Shown piece by piece: positions 13,843-22,621 of a stretch of 54,824 nt of DNA. The position numbers and the translations under genes were made by a program. This DNA is from a virus, in IMG/VR virus record IMGVR_UViG_3300031602_000003, positions 1-54,824 of that record, one strand, 5' to 3'. The notes beneath the pieces are model-generated. The model saw nothing but the letters and a program-made list of their open reading frames with translations. It did not search any database and was not told where the DNA came from. Every line of letters begins with the position of its first letter. Within the stretch, counting starts at the first letter, position 1.

Positions 13843-14391
13843 ATGGAAGGCCCACGCGTTACCCAAAATGGTGATACACGCATTACTGAAGCCAGTACTT
13901 TTCGAATTACTGAAGAGTATATACGCGTATGGGCGCTAACCCCTAACTCCGTCAGCCTGGGGGTAACCACAACAAGCCCAGAAGTAGCTTTTGATATAGC
14001 TGTTCTATCCGCGACAGCCAATCTAGTTACAAGTAGCACAAGTTCTGCAGTTATGGTTGATGTGGATGTAGATATTGTGTCCGCTACAGTAGCACTGTCA
14101 ACCACATCTGCTAATACCGTAGTGATTGTTGATATTGATGTTGAAGTCACTTCTATACCTCCTGCACTGGCTCTTGCCTCCTCAGATTCTTCAGTGGTTG
14201 TTGAAATAGATGTTGAAATAATAGCAACTTCAGATACATTAGGAATTACCCCCACAACTACAATAATAAGATTTGGGCCGATTCAAGTAACAGAGGGGTA
14301 TATAATGACAATACCTGTTCTTGATAGAGCTATTACTATTAAGAAGACAGACAGAAATATGGAATATTACACAAAAAGGAAGTCGCTATGA
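13843..14391 (+). CDS. Repeat-containing probable virion protein, 182 aa
   Basis: The N-terminus carries ITEASTFRITEEYIRVW. Residues about 48-150 contain three to four units with alternating hydrophobic and Asp residues, e.g. VMVDVDVDIVSATVALS, VVIVDIDVEVTS and VVVEIDVEIIATS, each about 33 residues. The pattern suggests stacked beta strands. AAGGA precedes the ATG. Likely structural; no family recognised. Confidence 0.65.
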   Translation: MEGPRVTQNGDTRITEASTFRITEEYIRVWALTPNSVSLGVTTTSPEVAFDIAVLSATANLVTSSTSSAVMVDVDVDIVSATVALSTTSANTVVIVDIDVEVTSIPPALALASSDSSVVVEIDVEIIATSDTLGITPTTTIIRFGPIQVTEGYIMTIPVLDRAITIKKTDRNMEYYTKRKSL

Positions 14392-14714
14392 TATATGTAT
14401 GGAAAGAACCCCTGGATCATACAGGAGATCACACATATGAGATAGATTTCACAAAAGAAATGACAGCGTTAAACACGACATTAAATGATGTCACTGTTAT
14501 CTTGGGAACAGCTGCTATTGCTGCAGGTCTAGAAGTGGATCATATTACCTTGGCAGATCCAGCAGTTAAAGTTTCTTTTAAATTTCGGATTCCTCTCGCT
14601 GCTAACCAAGTGTTTACAAAGACAGGCAAACCACTGGGAATGCAGGTAAGATACACTACAGCAAGTGGTGAAATAGACGCTTTTGAAGCAGCGGTGCATA
14701 TTAAAAACAAATAA
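14388..14714 (+). CDS. Probable minor virion protein, 108 aa
   Basis: A predicted immunoglobulin-like beta protein: a central hydrophobic stretch (VTVILGTAAIAAGLEVD), then KVSFKFRIP and MQVRYTTASGEIDAF strands. It overlaps the 182-aa gene by 4 nt, with AAAGGA upstream. Small proteins like this often sit between fibre and packaging genes. Assignment is by fold impression and position. Confidence 0.55.
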   Translation: MIYVWKEPLDHTGDHTYEIDFTKEMTALNTTLNDVTVILGTAAIAAGLEVDHITLADPAVKVSFKFRIPLAANQVFTKTGKPLGMQVRYTTASGEIDAFEAAVHIKNK

Positions 14715-14726
14715 ACGTGTTGAGTT

Positions 14727-14758
14727 TTACTATGTTAACACGTTATAGTAAGTTTTTT
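14727..14758 (+). terminator. Likely terminator between fibre and packaging genes
   Basis: Stem TTACTAT/ATAGTAA with an 11-nt loop is followed at once by G and six T. An alternative, mutually exclusive stem AACGTGTT/AACACGTT spans 14714-14744. The stem is AT-rich, so it may be weak or serve as an attenuator. Confidence 0.5.
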
Positions 14759-14779
14759 AATAACTGAGATATAACAACT

Positions 14780-15499
14780 ATGAGCGATGTACTCACCAAA
14801 GAGCAATTTATTAGGGTGCTGCCTAAAAAACTAAATCATGCTATTAGCGATTCTGTAATAGATCAGATAAATCAGATCACTGCAGACCCTATTATAAAAG
14901 AGAGTTTTAGGGAAAACATTCTTAGTTACACAAATGTAATGAAAGACGGCAAGTTCAAAATACAACAGTATATTGATGCGGTCAGATATGTTAGCCATAA
15001 ATTGTTTGGGTCATCCAATGTTGAAGCTTATACAAAGACCTTCCCAGATAGATATCAACGATTTTTAAATCAGGCAACGTCCCAAAAAGACATTGCTAGT
15101 TATGTGGCGTCTTACAATAAGACTAAGTTGGTCAATCTTATATTTGAGCAGACGCTTGTACCTACCCATATTCTTAATGCGGATATGTATCAGAAAGCGT
15201 TGAATGCACAAGCAGAGCTTATGATGACATCCAACAGCGATAAAGTAAGATCTGATGCTGCTAACAGTTTGTTAACTCATCTGAGAATGCCTGAAGCCAA
15301 TAAGATTGAATTAGACATATCTGTTAAAGAAGATAAGTCCATTACTGAGCTGCGTAACTCCACATTAGAGTTAGTGAAAACTCAAAGAGCTATGATTGTT
15401 GATGGAACAATGAATGCAAGAGAAGTAGCACACAGTAAGTTGCTAATAGCTGAAGACGACAGTATTCTAGACGCGGAGTACAATGATGTTAGCAACTGA
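14780..15499 (+). CDS. N4 gp69-like packaging-associated protein, 239 aa
   Basis: An all-helical protein directly upstream of and overlapping the large terminase (17 nt), the position of N4 gp69 and of small terminases in general. It has repeated Lys/Asn-rich helices and a C-terminal acidic end (LIAEDDSILDAEYNDVSN). DNA recognition for packaging is inferred from position and length only. Confidence 0.65.
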   Translation: MSDVLTKEQFIRVLPKKLNHAISDSVIDQINQITADPIIKESFRENILSYTNVMKDGKFKIQQYIDAVRYVSHKLFGSSNVEAYTKTFPDRYQRFLNQATSQKDIASYVASYNKTKLVNLIFEQTLVPTHILNADMYQKALNAQAELMMTSNSDKVRSDAANSLLTHLRMPEANKIELDISVKEDKSITELRNSTLELVKTQRAMIVDGTMNAREVAHSKLLIAEDDSILDAEYNDVSN

Positions 15500-17096
15500 T
15501 ATCGATAGTACTCTTGAGATTAAAACAGTAGAGCACTACGTCAATGATATTGTTTACGGTGCAGATGAGAAATATATTCCTGGTGATTTTGCCTTAGAAT
15601 TTATTAACTTTATAAAACTTGTTAACGGCGCCACTGGTGAAGAGAACCTAACGCCTGTGCTACACTTTAGAATGTTGGATCAGATAGCAGGGCAAAAGAA
15701 AAACATTGTAAACATGCTTTTCCGGGGAGCAGCTAAAACAACACTATTAGGTGAGTACCTATTCTTATATCTAGGGGTATATGGCGGGCTTCCAGATTTT
15801 GGTGATATAGACTTAGCACTATATGTCTCAGATAGTATTGAGAACGGTGTGAAGAATATGCGGAAAAACCTTGAGTTCCGCTATGAGAACAGTGAATTCC
15901 TTAAAGAGTACATTCCTTACACACGATTCACAGATGTGCGGTGGGAATTTAGAAACAAATCAGGTAATACCTTTGTAGTTAAGGGATACGGCGCTAAGAC
16001 AGGTGTTCGTGGATCCAAAGAAATGGGTAAGCGACCTGTATTGGCTATATTAGATGATTTGGTTTCAGATGAAGATGCTCGTTCTGCAACAATTATATCT
16101 TCGATTGAAGACACAGTCTACAAAGCTATCGATTATGCGCTACATCCTACAAAATCTAAAGTGATTTGGTCGGGCACACCCTTTAATTCAAAGGATCCTT
16201 TGTATAAAGCAGTAGAATCTGGTGCTTGGCACGTAAATGTATACCCGGTGTGTGAGAGATTTCCGTGCTCCGAGGAAGAATTCCGAGGGGCATGGGAAGA
16301 TCGATTCACTTATACATATGTGAAAGAAAAATATGACAAAGCTTCACGCGCAGGTAAAATTGACACATTTAACCAAGAGCTTATGTTGCGTATTATGTCT
16401 GATGAGGATAGACTTATTAGAGACTCAGATATAACTTGGTATGACAGAAAGTCTGTATTAGACTTTAAAGGAAGATTCAATTTTTATATTACTACTGACT
16501 TTGCTACTAGTGAGAGAACATCAGCTGACTTTAGCGTTATATCCGTATGGGCATACAACAATGTTGGCGACTGGTTATGGGTTGATGGTATCTGTGAGAA
16601 ACAACTTATGGATAAAAATGTAGATGACCTATTTAGACTAGCTCAGAAGTACAAGCCACAACAAGTAGCAATAGAGGTAACTGGACAGCAGGGAGGATTT
16701 GTCTCTTGGATCCAAAGAGAACAATTAGTCAGAAACCAGTATTTCACTATGGCTTCTGAAAATAATAATGGTAAACCCGGCATTAGGCCAAATACAAATA
16801 AAATGGTACGCTTTAATATTATGCTTCCAATGTTCAAACTAAATAAGATATTTTTTCCTGAGCAACGTAAAGATAGCCCAGAAATGGTAGAGTGTATTAA
16901 CGAACTTTCTCTCGCAGCTAAGGGTGGATTTAAAAGTAAGCACGATGATTTCATTGACACAATTTCAATGTTATCAAGCCTGTCTCCGTGGAAACCCTCT
17001 GAGTATGGGGAGATGGTTAGAGGGGATACTTCTGGCCTATGGGAGATGGATGAAGAAGAAGAAGGTAAAAATGATTTGGCTTCTTATATCGTTTAA
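15483..17096 (+). CDS. terL: Terminase large subunit (N4 gp68-like)
   Basis: 537 aa. The ATPase domain has a Walker A-like loop MLFRGAAKTTLLGEYL (about residues 79-94), Walker B RPVLAILDDLVSDED, and coupling segment VIWSGTPFNS. The RNase H-like nuclease domain has YITTDFATSERTSADFS (first Asp), QQVAIEVTGQQGG (middle acid) and KHDDFIDTISML (last Asp pair). The protein cuts and pumps DNA into the prohead through the portal. GGAG lies upstream of the ATG, and the start overlaps gp69. Length fits the N4 family. Confidence 0.93.
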   Translation: MMLATDIDSTLEIKTVEHYVNDIVYGADEKYIPGDFALEFINFIKLVNGATGEENLTPVLHFRMLDQIAGQKKNIVNMLFRGAAKTTLLGEYLFLYLGVYGGLPDFGDIDLALYVSDSIENGVKNMRKNLEFRYENSEFLKEYIPYTRFTDVRWEFRNKSGNTFVVKGYGAKTGVRGSKEMGKRPVLAILDDLVSDEDARSATIISSIEDTVYKAIDYALHPTKSKVIWSGTPFNSKDPLYKAVESGAWHVNVYPVCERFPCSEEEFRGAWEDRFTYTYVKEKYDKASRAGKIDTFNQELMLRIMSDEDRLIRDSDITWYDRKSVLDFKGRFNFYITTDFATSERTSADFSVISVWAYNNVGDWLWVDGICEKQLMDKNVDDLFRLAQKYKPQQVAIEVTGQQGGFVSWIQREQLVRNQYFTMASENNNGKPGIRPNTNKMVRFNIMLPMFKLNKIFFPEQRKDSPEMVECINELSLAAKGGFKSKHDDFIDTISMLSSLSPWKPSEYGEMVRGDTSGLWEMDEEEEGKNDLASYIV

Positions 17097-17137
17097 GGTA
17101 CTAATTAACAGACAGAAAACACACAGAGGACAAGTTT

Positions 17138-17839
17138 ATGCTACTTTCAGAAATATTTGACCAACTAACTCATGGGGAGCTTTCACAACTATCCATTGGT
17201 GGTGCAGCAAACGGGTCGATAGAGCAAAAAGACTATCCGATTGTAATATCCCATATAAATATGGCTTTAACAGAGCTGTATAAAAGGTTTCCAATTAAGA
17301 TTAGGGAAATCCAAATACAAGAATATGATAGCATAGGAATATACTATTTAGACTCTAAATACTCCACAATCACGGGTACGGCTGCTACGAAGTATCTTAT
17401 AGATAGTGTTGCATTTCCTTTCCAGGATGATGTGCTTAAGATTACAACTGTTTATGATGAGTTGGGTGTTGAACTCCCATTCAATAATATAAACGAGACT
17501 ACCTCAATAAACACTCGTGATTATAATTCCTTTGAAGTGTCTAACCCTGATAGTACGAAAGCACTCACTGTAGAGTATAGAGCTAACCATGTAATAATTG
17601 ACCCCACAGAATTAGATGCAACTACTGTTGATGTAGTATTGCCTCGAAGCTTACTAGAAGCTTTACTCAATTACGTTGCTTTTAGAGCATATGCTGCTAA
17701 TCCACCTATTGATGGGCAAGACCGCTCTGGCAATTACCTGCAGAAATTTGAAGCAAGCATCGCAAGAATAAGTCTTCTCGATTTAGTAAATGACAGTGAA
17801 AAGTTTAACATAAAGTTGGATAATAATGGATGGCCTTAA
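17138..17839 (+). CDS. N4 gp67-like head-tail adaptor, 233 aa
   Basis: The N-terminus (MLLSEIFDQLTHGELSQLSI, then HINMALTELYKRFPIK) closely follows the N4 gp67 pattern; gp67 is a virion protein of about 30 kDa. The middle is beta-rich and the C-terminal part helical, as in adaptor proteins. The gene follows the large terminase as in N4 and overlaps the next gene by 10 nt. AGAGGAC lies upstream. Confidence 0.8.
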   Translation: MLLSEIFDQLTHGELSQLSIGGAANGSIEQKDYPIVISHINMALTELYKRFPIKIREIQIQEYDSIGIYYLDSKYSTITGTAATKYLIDSVAFPFQDDVLKITTVYDELGVELPFNNINETTSINTRDYNSFEVSNPDSTKALTVEYRANHVIIDPTELDATTVDVVLPRSLLEALLNYVAFRAYAANPPIDGQDRSGNYLQKFEASIARISLLDLVNDSEKFNIKLDNNGWP

Positions 17840-20262
17840 AAAATCCGCAGACGTCTAATGTAGGCGGCGTACAGATACATGTTGACAGTGCATATGACAA
17901 CATAAAACTTGTAGCAGATAATATTACAGAGTTACTGGCCTTAGAAACTTATTTCAAAGAGATGAATGGGATCTATTTAGGTACGGCTACAGCTAATCCT
18001 ACAGTGCGTGGAGATTCGTCAGCACTTCAAAATGGAGATCACTATTACAATACAAGCTCTAAGCTACTCTATAAATATATTAGCGGCTCTTGGGTCTATA
18101 ACACTGTGTTCTATAATGAAGCAGATCTTAATGCCGCTGTCGGCACAGGCCCATTCAATATATGGCTCGCTTATGCTGATAATATATCAGGAACTGGGAT
18201 AAGCACCTTACCTTCGGGCAAAGAGTTTATTGGGTTTGCTGGTGGAAAGACTACTTCAACAGTAGATACTAGTGATCCTAGTGTTTTTACATGGACAGAT
18301 TTTAAAGGCGATACTGGCGCAGCAGGTAGTCAAGGGACTCAAGGGACAACCGGCACTACAGGTAATACTGGCACGACCGGAACTACTGGAACAACAGGTG
18401 CAACAGGAGCATTAGTGGTAGAAGCCCCACTTACACCTGGCAATGTAACAGTCAATGTTACTTCATCATATGTATTAGCTTCTTGGAGTCCCCCAGGATA
18501 TACAGGCCATGATTACACAAAGGTTTACCGAGCATCTTGGGATGGGACAGCCTCTGTTCCATCATCAGGAACATATTTAAAGAGTGCAAGAGGTGACATG
18601 GTTGACGGCTCAGTAGCAGCCAACTCATATTACTATTATTGGTTTTCTCATGTAAATGTTAATGGTGTGGAGTCTGGATTACATGCTGCAGGCGGAATAC
18701 AAGCACAAACACTAGTAGCCTTATCAAGCCAAACTGGGTGGGTTTCCACTGATAATTTAGATTCCACCTTAACAACTAAAATGGGACTAGTTGCAACTAC
18801 TGCTTCAGCTCTATCTGTTTTAACAGGCAATCATAGTACTGTTAGTTCAAACCTAACTACACTTACCAATAACCATAATGCACTTAATACAAATTACACA
18901 ACCTTAAATAATGCATATACTGCTACAGCTTTAGTTGTAGGCAATAACGCTGCGGGTTTGGTAATGTCAGTTGATGCTCAGGGAGCACACACTTTTTTCA
19001 AAACCAATGTGAATGGGCACATAGCCGGGTTTGGGCTGTCTAATACAGCGGCAGCTTCGACAGCCTCAGATGGCTCAAAACCTTCATCAGCTGTATCCCA
19101 ATTTGCTGTGTTAGCTGATGAATTCGTTATAGCAAATCCAGCCTCTTCTAGTGTCTCAGCCGCAAATATTCCTTTTCGAATATCTAGTGGAACCACCTAT
19201 ATAAAAGAGGCTTTTATTGAATCATTAACAGCAGCTAAAATATCTGCAGGTACAATAGCTACTCAAAACATCCTTATTGGAAGCAGCAACTTCGATATCA
19301 GTGGGGCCAAGTATGGTGCTGGTAAAGGGGCCTTAATTATTAATAATGGTACTCGTGATATTTTAAAGTTGGGTTACTTAAGTAGTTCTCTCGTAGGGCT
19401 TGAAATAGTAGATGATGCAGGAGCTACAATATTTAAGTCTGGTACAACTGTCGCTGCACATCTCCAAAACTCTGGCACTACTCCAGCAGACATTGGTTAC
19501 ACAGGTGCCTTAGACGCAAATAAAACCTTAAATACAAACGAACTGACTGATGGGGCCAACTTAGGGGGCACAGCTGCAATCGCAGGTGTGACTGGCGCAG
19601 GTGCTCTTGCTGAAATAGATTCAATTACTGTAGCTAATGCTGGAACATATATAGCAAGTGCCGCAATTACAGAAGCAATGATTGGTACACTAAGTGCAGC
19701 TAAAATAACTACCGGGACTCTGGCTGCTGGAAGAATAAATGCAGCAAGCCTTGCAGCCGATCTAATAACAGTAGATCACTTAGCAGCAAACTCAATTACA
19801 CTTGCTAATAATGCGCTTGCGACAGGAGCGGTTGCCACAGCAAAGGTAGCAGATAATGCTATTACTGAAATTAAAACGTCATACACTGCGTCTGCAACAC
19901 TTCCTACTAGTAAAGCAATGACCCAAACAAACACAATAACTTTTTCTTCTGTTGATGATTTTGACAGCATAGTGTTAATGTATTCTGGGCAAATGACCAC
20001 AGGAACAGGAAACAAAGAAAAAATAGAGGCCCAGTTTCAAAAAGCGGGAACACAGGTTTCTAGTGGGGAATCAGAAATCAACACAGGAGTTTTAGGGGAT
20101 ATAGATGTAGGGGGGCCTATGGCTTCCATGTCTTTTACTGATGCTTCCCCAGGAACTGGATCTAAGGTATATACTGTAAATGCACGAGTCAGCAGTGCTT
20201 CTCCAACTCAAACAGTAGTTATGTATTACAATCACTTTACTGCTATAGGGGTAAAAAAATAA
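17830..20262 (+). CDS. Tail protein with collagen-like, Fn3 and lambda-J-like C-terminal regions, 810 aa
   Basis: Residues 1-155 form a virion-proximal domain. Residues about 158-195 are some 12 Gly-X-Y triplets (GDTGAAGSQGTQGTTGTTGN and on), very rich in Thr and with no proline. Residues about 198-295 fit a fibronectin type III domain (SYVLASWSPPGYTG, YYYYWFSHVN). Residues 330-490 resemble the C-terminal fibre region of lambda J-type host-specificity proteins (GAHTFFKTNVNGHIAGFGLS, VLADEFVIANP, AAKISAGTIATQNI). The end is a beta-rich tip. It occupies the slot of the N4 tail sheath/appendage genes gp65-gp66. Likely host recognition. Confidence 0.8.
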   Translation: MALKNPQTSNVGGVQIHVDSAYDNIKLVADNITELLALETYFKEMNGIYLGTATANPTVRGDSSALQNGDHYYNTSSKLLYKYISGSWVYNTVFYNEADLNAAVGTGPFNIWLAYADNISGTGISTLPSGKEFIGFAGGKTTSTVDTSDPSVFTWTDFKGDTGAAGSQGTQGTTGTTGNTGTTGTTGTTGATGALVVEAPLTPGNVTVNVTSSYVLASWSPPGYTGHDYTKVYRASWDGTASVPSSGTYLKSARGDMVDGSVAANSYYYYWFSHVNVNGVESGLHAAGGIQAQTLVALSSQTGWVSTDNLDSTLTTKMGLVATTASALSVLTGNHSTVSSNLTTLTNNHNALNTNYTTLNNAYTATALVVGNNAAGLVMSVDAQGAHTFFKTNVNGHIAGFGLSNTAAASTASDGSKPSSAVSQFAVLADEFVIANPASSSVSAANIPFRISSGTTYIKEAFIESLTAAKISAGTIATQNILIGSSNFDISGAKYGAGKGALIINNGTRDILKLGYLSSSLVGLEIVDDAGATIFKSGTTVAAHLQNSGTTPADIGYTGALDANKTLNTNELTDGANLGGTAAIAGVTGAGALAEIDSITVANAGTYIASAAITEAMIGTLSAAKITTGTLAAGRINAASLAADLITVDHLAANSITLANNALATGAVATAKVADNAITEIKTSYTASATLPTSKAMTQTNTITFSSVDDFDSIVLMYSGQMTTGTGNKEKIEAQFQKAGTQVSSGESEINTGVLGDIDVGGPMASMSFTDASPGTGSKVYTVNARVSSASPTQTVVMYYNHFTAIGVKK

Positions 20263-20669
20263 TGAGAGCTGTTTTATACAACAAAACAACAGGGCAAGTT
20301 ACAGGGACGTTGACTACATCGGCCAAGTCTTTTGAAGAGGTGGACTCAACAGAAGACACAAACATAGGGCTTTTTGTAGGTGAGACAGCGGGATATCAAA
20401 ATTATGTAGATGTTACAAGCAACCCAGTAACTTTAGAAACCAAAGCAACGCTTGGTGCTGATTTTGATGCTATTACACTAACAGCTGCGGGAGATGGGTA
20501 TATTACTTTAGCTACACTACCTATTCCGTGCACAGTATATGTAGATGGCGTTACAACAGTAGTTAATGATGGTAGTTTTGAGTTTGACGCGGATACAGTT
20601 GGAGAATATAAAATTGTCGTAGATGAGCCAACTTTTACAAGAAAAGAATGGATTATAAATGCCAACTAG
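20262..20669 (+). CDS. Probable tail accessory protein, 135 aa
   Basis: A beta-rich protein, beginning MRAVLYNKTTGQVTGTLTTS and containing an immunoglobulin-like stretch with ITLATLPIPCTVYVDG and GEYKIVVDEPTF. It starts on the last base of the 810-aa tail gene stop codon and overlaps the next gene by 11 nt. Likely a small tail or fibre protein. Confidence 0.55.
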   Translation: MRAVLYNKTTGQVTGTLTTSAKSFEEVDSTEDTNIGLFVGETAGYQNYVDVTSNPVTLETKATLGADFDAITLTAAGDGYITLATLPIPCTVYVDGVTTVVNDGSFEFDADTVGEYKIVVDEPTFTRKEWIINAN

Positions 20670-20847
20670 ATTTACAGGAACAAGATCTGAAACAGAAGCC
20701 GAACGATACGCCCACAAAAAACATATTGTTTTAGGTTTATCAGCAGCTGAGATAGACTCCTATGTTGACACAAATGTGTCGACACTAGAGGAAGCGAAAA
20801 CAGTACTTAAATTAATGATTAAATTAATTAAAGCAAACGCGCAGTAA
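20659..20847 (+). CDS. Small helical protein of unknown function, 62 aa
   Basis: Begins MPTRFTGTRSETEAERYAHK and is otherwise helical with a basic C-terminus (KLMIKLIKANAQ). It overlaps the preceding gene. No family recognised; probably accessory to the tail. Confidence 0.55.
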   Translation: MPTRFTGTRSETEAERYAHKKHIVLGLSAAEIDSYVDTNVSTLEEAKTVLKLMIKLIKANAQ

Positions 20848-20853
20848 TTACAT

Positions 20854-21147
20854 ATGGAAATTTTTAGCCTAATACGTGATCTGGGACTCCCAATAGCAAG
20901 TGGCTTAGTTATGGGTTATTTCATATTTTTAGTTATGAAGCAATTAATGTCTGGCTTAGTTAGTGAAATACAAACAGTGCAAGCTATCTCTAAAATGCTA
21001 ATCACACGGGCTAGTATTATGAATAATGATATGATTCGTATAGACGTCAGTATATCTTCTGCGCTAAGATTACCAGTAGACTTAGGTAGAATTGCTAGAG
21101 CTGAAAACTTTGTAGAAGATGGCAAGATAGACGCAAGGCGTGATTAA
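20854..21147 (+). CDS. Small membrane protein A (paralogue of the next gene), 97 aa
   Basis: N-terminal hydrophobic helix in IRDLGLPIASGLVMGYFIFL, then an amphipathic helix. The pattern of one N-terminal span followed by a charged helix resembles the next gene (21147-21392) in both length and spacing (LGLPIASGLVMGYF against FGFPVVMAGGLGYF), suggesting a tandem duplication. Could be a holin-like or anchor protein; unproven. Confidence 0.6.
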   Translation: MEIFSLIRDLGLPIASGLVMGYFIFLVMKQLMSGLVSEIQTVQAISKMLITRASIMNNDMIRIDVSISSALRLPVDLGRIARAENFVEDGKIDARRD

Positions 21148-21392
21148 TGGATATTGTAAAACTAGTTTCTGAATTTGGCTTCCCGGTTGTCATGGCGGGT
21201 GGGTTGGGTTACTTCGTATACTTTGTATGGCAGACTATTACTAATGTGATAGACCCTGCAGTACAGGATATGAAAGTCACTATCATTAGACTTACAGATC
21301 AACTTAGGTTATTAGATCAAGATATGATACGCTTACAAGAGAAGCTTAATACTGCTTTGCAAATACAGGAGCAACACAAAGATGATATATAA
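21147..21392 (+). CDS. Small membrane protein B (paralogue of the previous gene), 81 aa
   Basis: Begins MDIVKLVSEFGFPVVMAGGL; one span at about residues 10-32, then a coiled-coil-like helix (LTDQLRLLDQDMIRLQEKLN). The ATG coincides with the end of the previous stop and the stop overlaps the CsgF-like start, so it belongs to the same operon. Confidence 0.6.
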   Translation: MDIVKLVSEFGFPVVMAGGLGYFVYFVWQTITNVIDPAVQDMKVTIIRLTDQLRLLDQDMIRLQEKLNTALQIQEQHKDDI

Positions 21393-21852
21393 TATGATAA
21401 GAGACATTCTTCTGACCATTGTCATACTTGGTGGGATAGCTTATGGTGTAGACGAAGCCTTCGCAGACAAAATGACGCACAAGTTTAAGTCCCCTTCCTT
21501 TAGTGGTGTGAACACTTCTAGCCACTATTTGACTATTGAGAACCAAGAGCACACTAGAGTTATGACAATTAAAGAAGAAGTGCAAGCACTGGTAGATGAA
21601 ATAGCGAGGGACAAAGACAATACAACATTGGCTCGTTTCGTCCGTAATCTAGAAAGCCGTGTTTATGCACAGCTGTCAAGACAAATGGTAGATAACCTTT
21701 TTGGGGAAAGCCCAAGTACATCAGGCACCATAGAGCTTGAAGGTAACACCATCTCTTACAGCAGTGATGGTGAATTTATAACATTAACGGTGGTTGACTC
21801 AGATGGAACTACGACTGACATTTCTCTGCCTATCGGCTCTTTTACTTTCTAG
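21382..21852 (+). CDS. csgF: CsgF-like curli assembly protein, 156 aa
   Basis: In curli systems CsgF plugs the outer face of the CsgG pore and helps nucleate amyloid. Here a signal-like segment ends near AFA-DK (about residues 27-30), and the mature start MTHKFKSPSFSGVNTSSHYL follows the conserved CsgF N-terminal insert (MTFQFRNPNFGG in E. coli) that threads into CsgG. A helix (LESRVYAQLSRQMVDNLF) and two strand blocks (TIELEGNTISYSSDG, FITLTVVDSDGTTTDI) match the rest of the family. Length is slightly above E. coli CsgF (138 aa). The 3' end overlaps the CsgG start. Confidence 0.88.
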   Translation: MIYNMIRDILLTIVILGGIAYGVDEAFADKMTHKFKSPSFSGVNTSSHYLTIENQEHTRVMTIKEEVQALVDEIARDKDNTTLARFVRNLESRVYAQLSRQMVDNLFGESPSTSGTIELEGNTISYSSDGEFITLTVVDSDGTTTDISLPIGSFTF

Positions 21853-22621
21853 TTGTGTTGCTTTTGATCAGCTTGATGATACGTACGAACAGAGACACAA
21901 AGCAGGCAGTACAGTAAAAGTCGATGAGCTACATTTAAAAGAATTAACTAACGCTCCCGCGCCAACGGTGAGGCCGGTGGTTGCGGTTTATAGCTCCTCA
22001 TTTACAGACCAAACTGGCCAACGGGCCAGTAACTCACAATTTGCATTGTTTAGCTCTGCAGTCACGCAAGACCCTGGAGCTTTGCTAGTAAGAGCGCTAA
22101 AGCACGCCAGTAATGGTAAGTTTTTCAGAGTAGTAGAAAGGGCTGGTCTTGATAATCTTACAAAAGAACGACAATTAATTCGTTCTGCTCGTGAGCAATT
22201 TAAAGAAACAACTAACCCATTACAGCCATTACTTTTTGCAGGCGTATTGATAGAGGGAGCAGTTATAGCATATGAAACCAATTTGACTACTGGAGGAATT
22301 GGTGCTAGGTATTTAGGTATAGGAAAAAGTGTTGAGTATCGTGAAGACAACGTAACCGTCTCTTTAAGATTGGTATCCGTTGCAACTGGCGAGATCCTAA
22401 TAGAAGCATTAACCCATAAGACCGTGTTTAGTTATGGTCAATCAGAGGATGTATTTATATTCTTGGAAGCGGGAACTGAATTGCTTGAAATAGAGAATGG
22501 TAATTCTCGTAACGAATCAGTAACCGTAAGTTTGATGATGGCAATAGAAGGCGCTGTCCTAGAACTTATCAATATAGGGTACGAAAGGAGCTTCTGGAAA
22601 CATGATAAAAAAATTAATTAG
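21803..22621 (+). CDS. csgG: CsgG-like outer-membrane secretion channel lipoprotein, 272 aa
   Basis: CsgG forms the nonameric outer-membrane pore of curli (type VIII) secretion. The start is set at ATG 21803 (a TTG lies 9 nt earlier): MELRLTFLCLSALLLSSC gives a lipoprotein signal with lipobox LSSC at Cys18. Family blocks are clear: VVAVYSSSFTDQTGQRAS, VVERAGLDNLTKERQLIR, LLFAGVLIEGAVIAYETN, GGIGARYLGIG, VSLRLVSVATGEILIEAL and a terminal GYERSFW. Length equals the bacterial family (277 aa in E. coli), so it looks intact. The signal peptide is encoded inside the end of the CsgF-like gene. Confidence 0.93.
   Translation: MELRLTFLCLSALLLSSCVAFDQLDDTYEQRHKAGSTVKVDELHLKELTNAPAPTVRPVVAVYSSSFTDQTGQRASNSQFALFSSAVTQDPGALLVRALKHASNGKFFRVVERAGLDNLTKERQLIRSAREQFKETTNPLQPLLFAGVLIEGAVIAYETNLTTGGIGARYLGIGKSVEYREDNVTVSLRLVSVATGEILIEALTHKTVFSYGQSEDVFIFLEAGTELLEIENGNSRNESVTVSLMMAIEGAVLELINIGYERSFWKHDKKIN

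Noticed and set aside
18300-18420. Collagen-like repeats as substrate of the prolyl hydroxylase
   Set aside because: The Gly-X-Y triplets contain no proline; the SPPPP linker at 11350-11382 is a better candidate.
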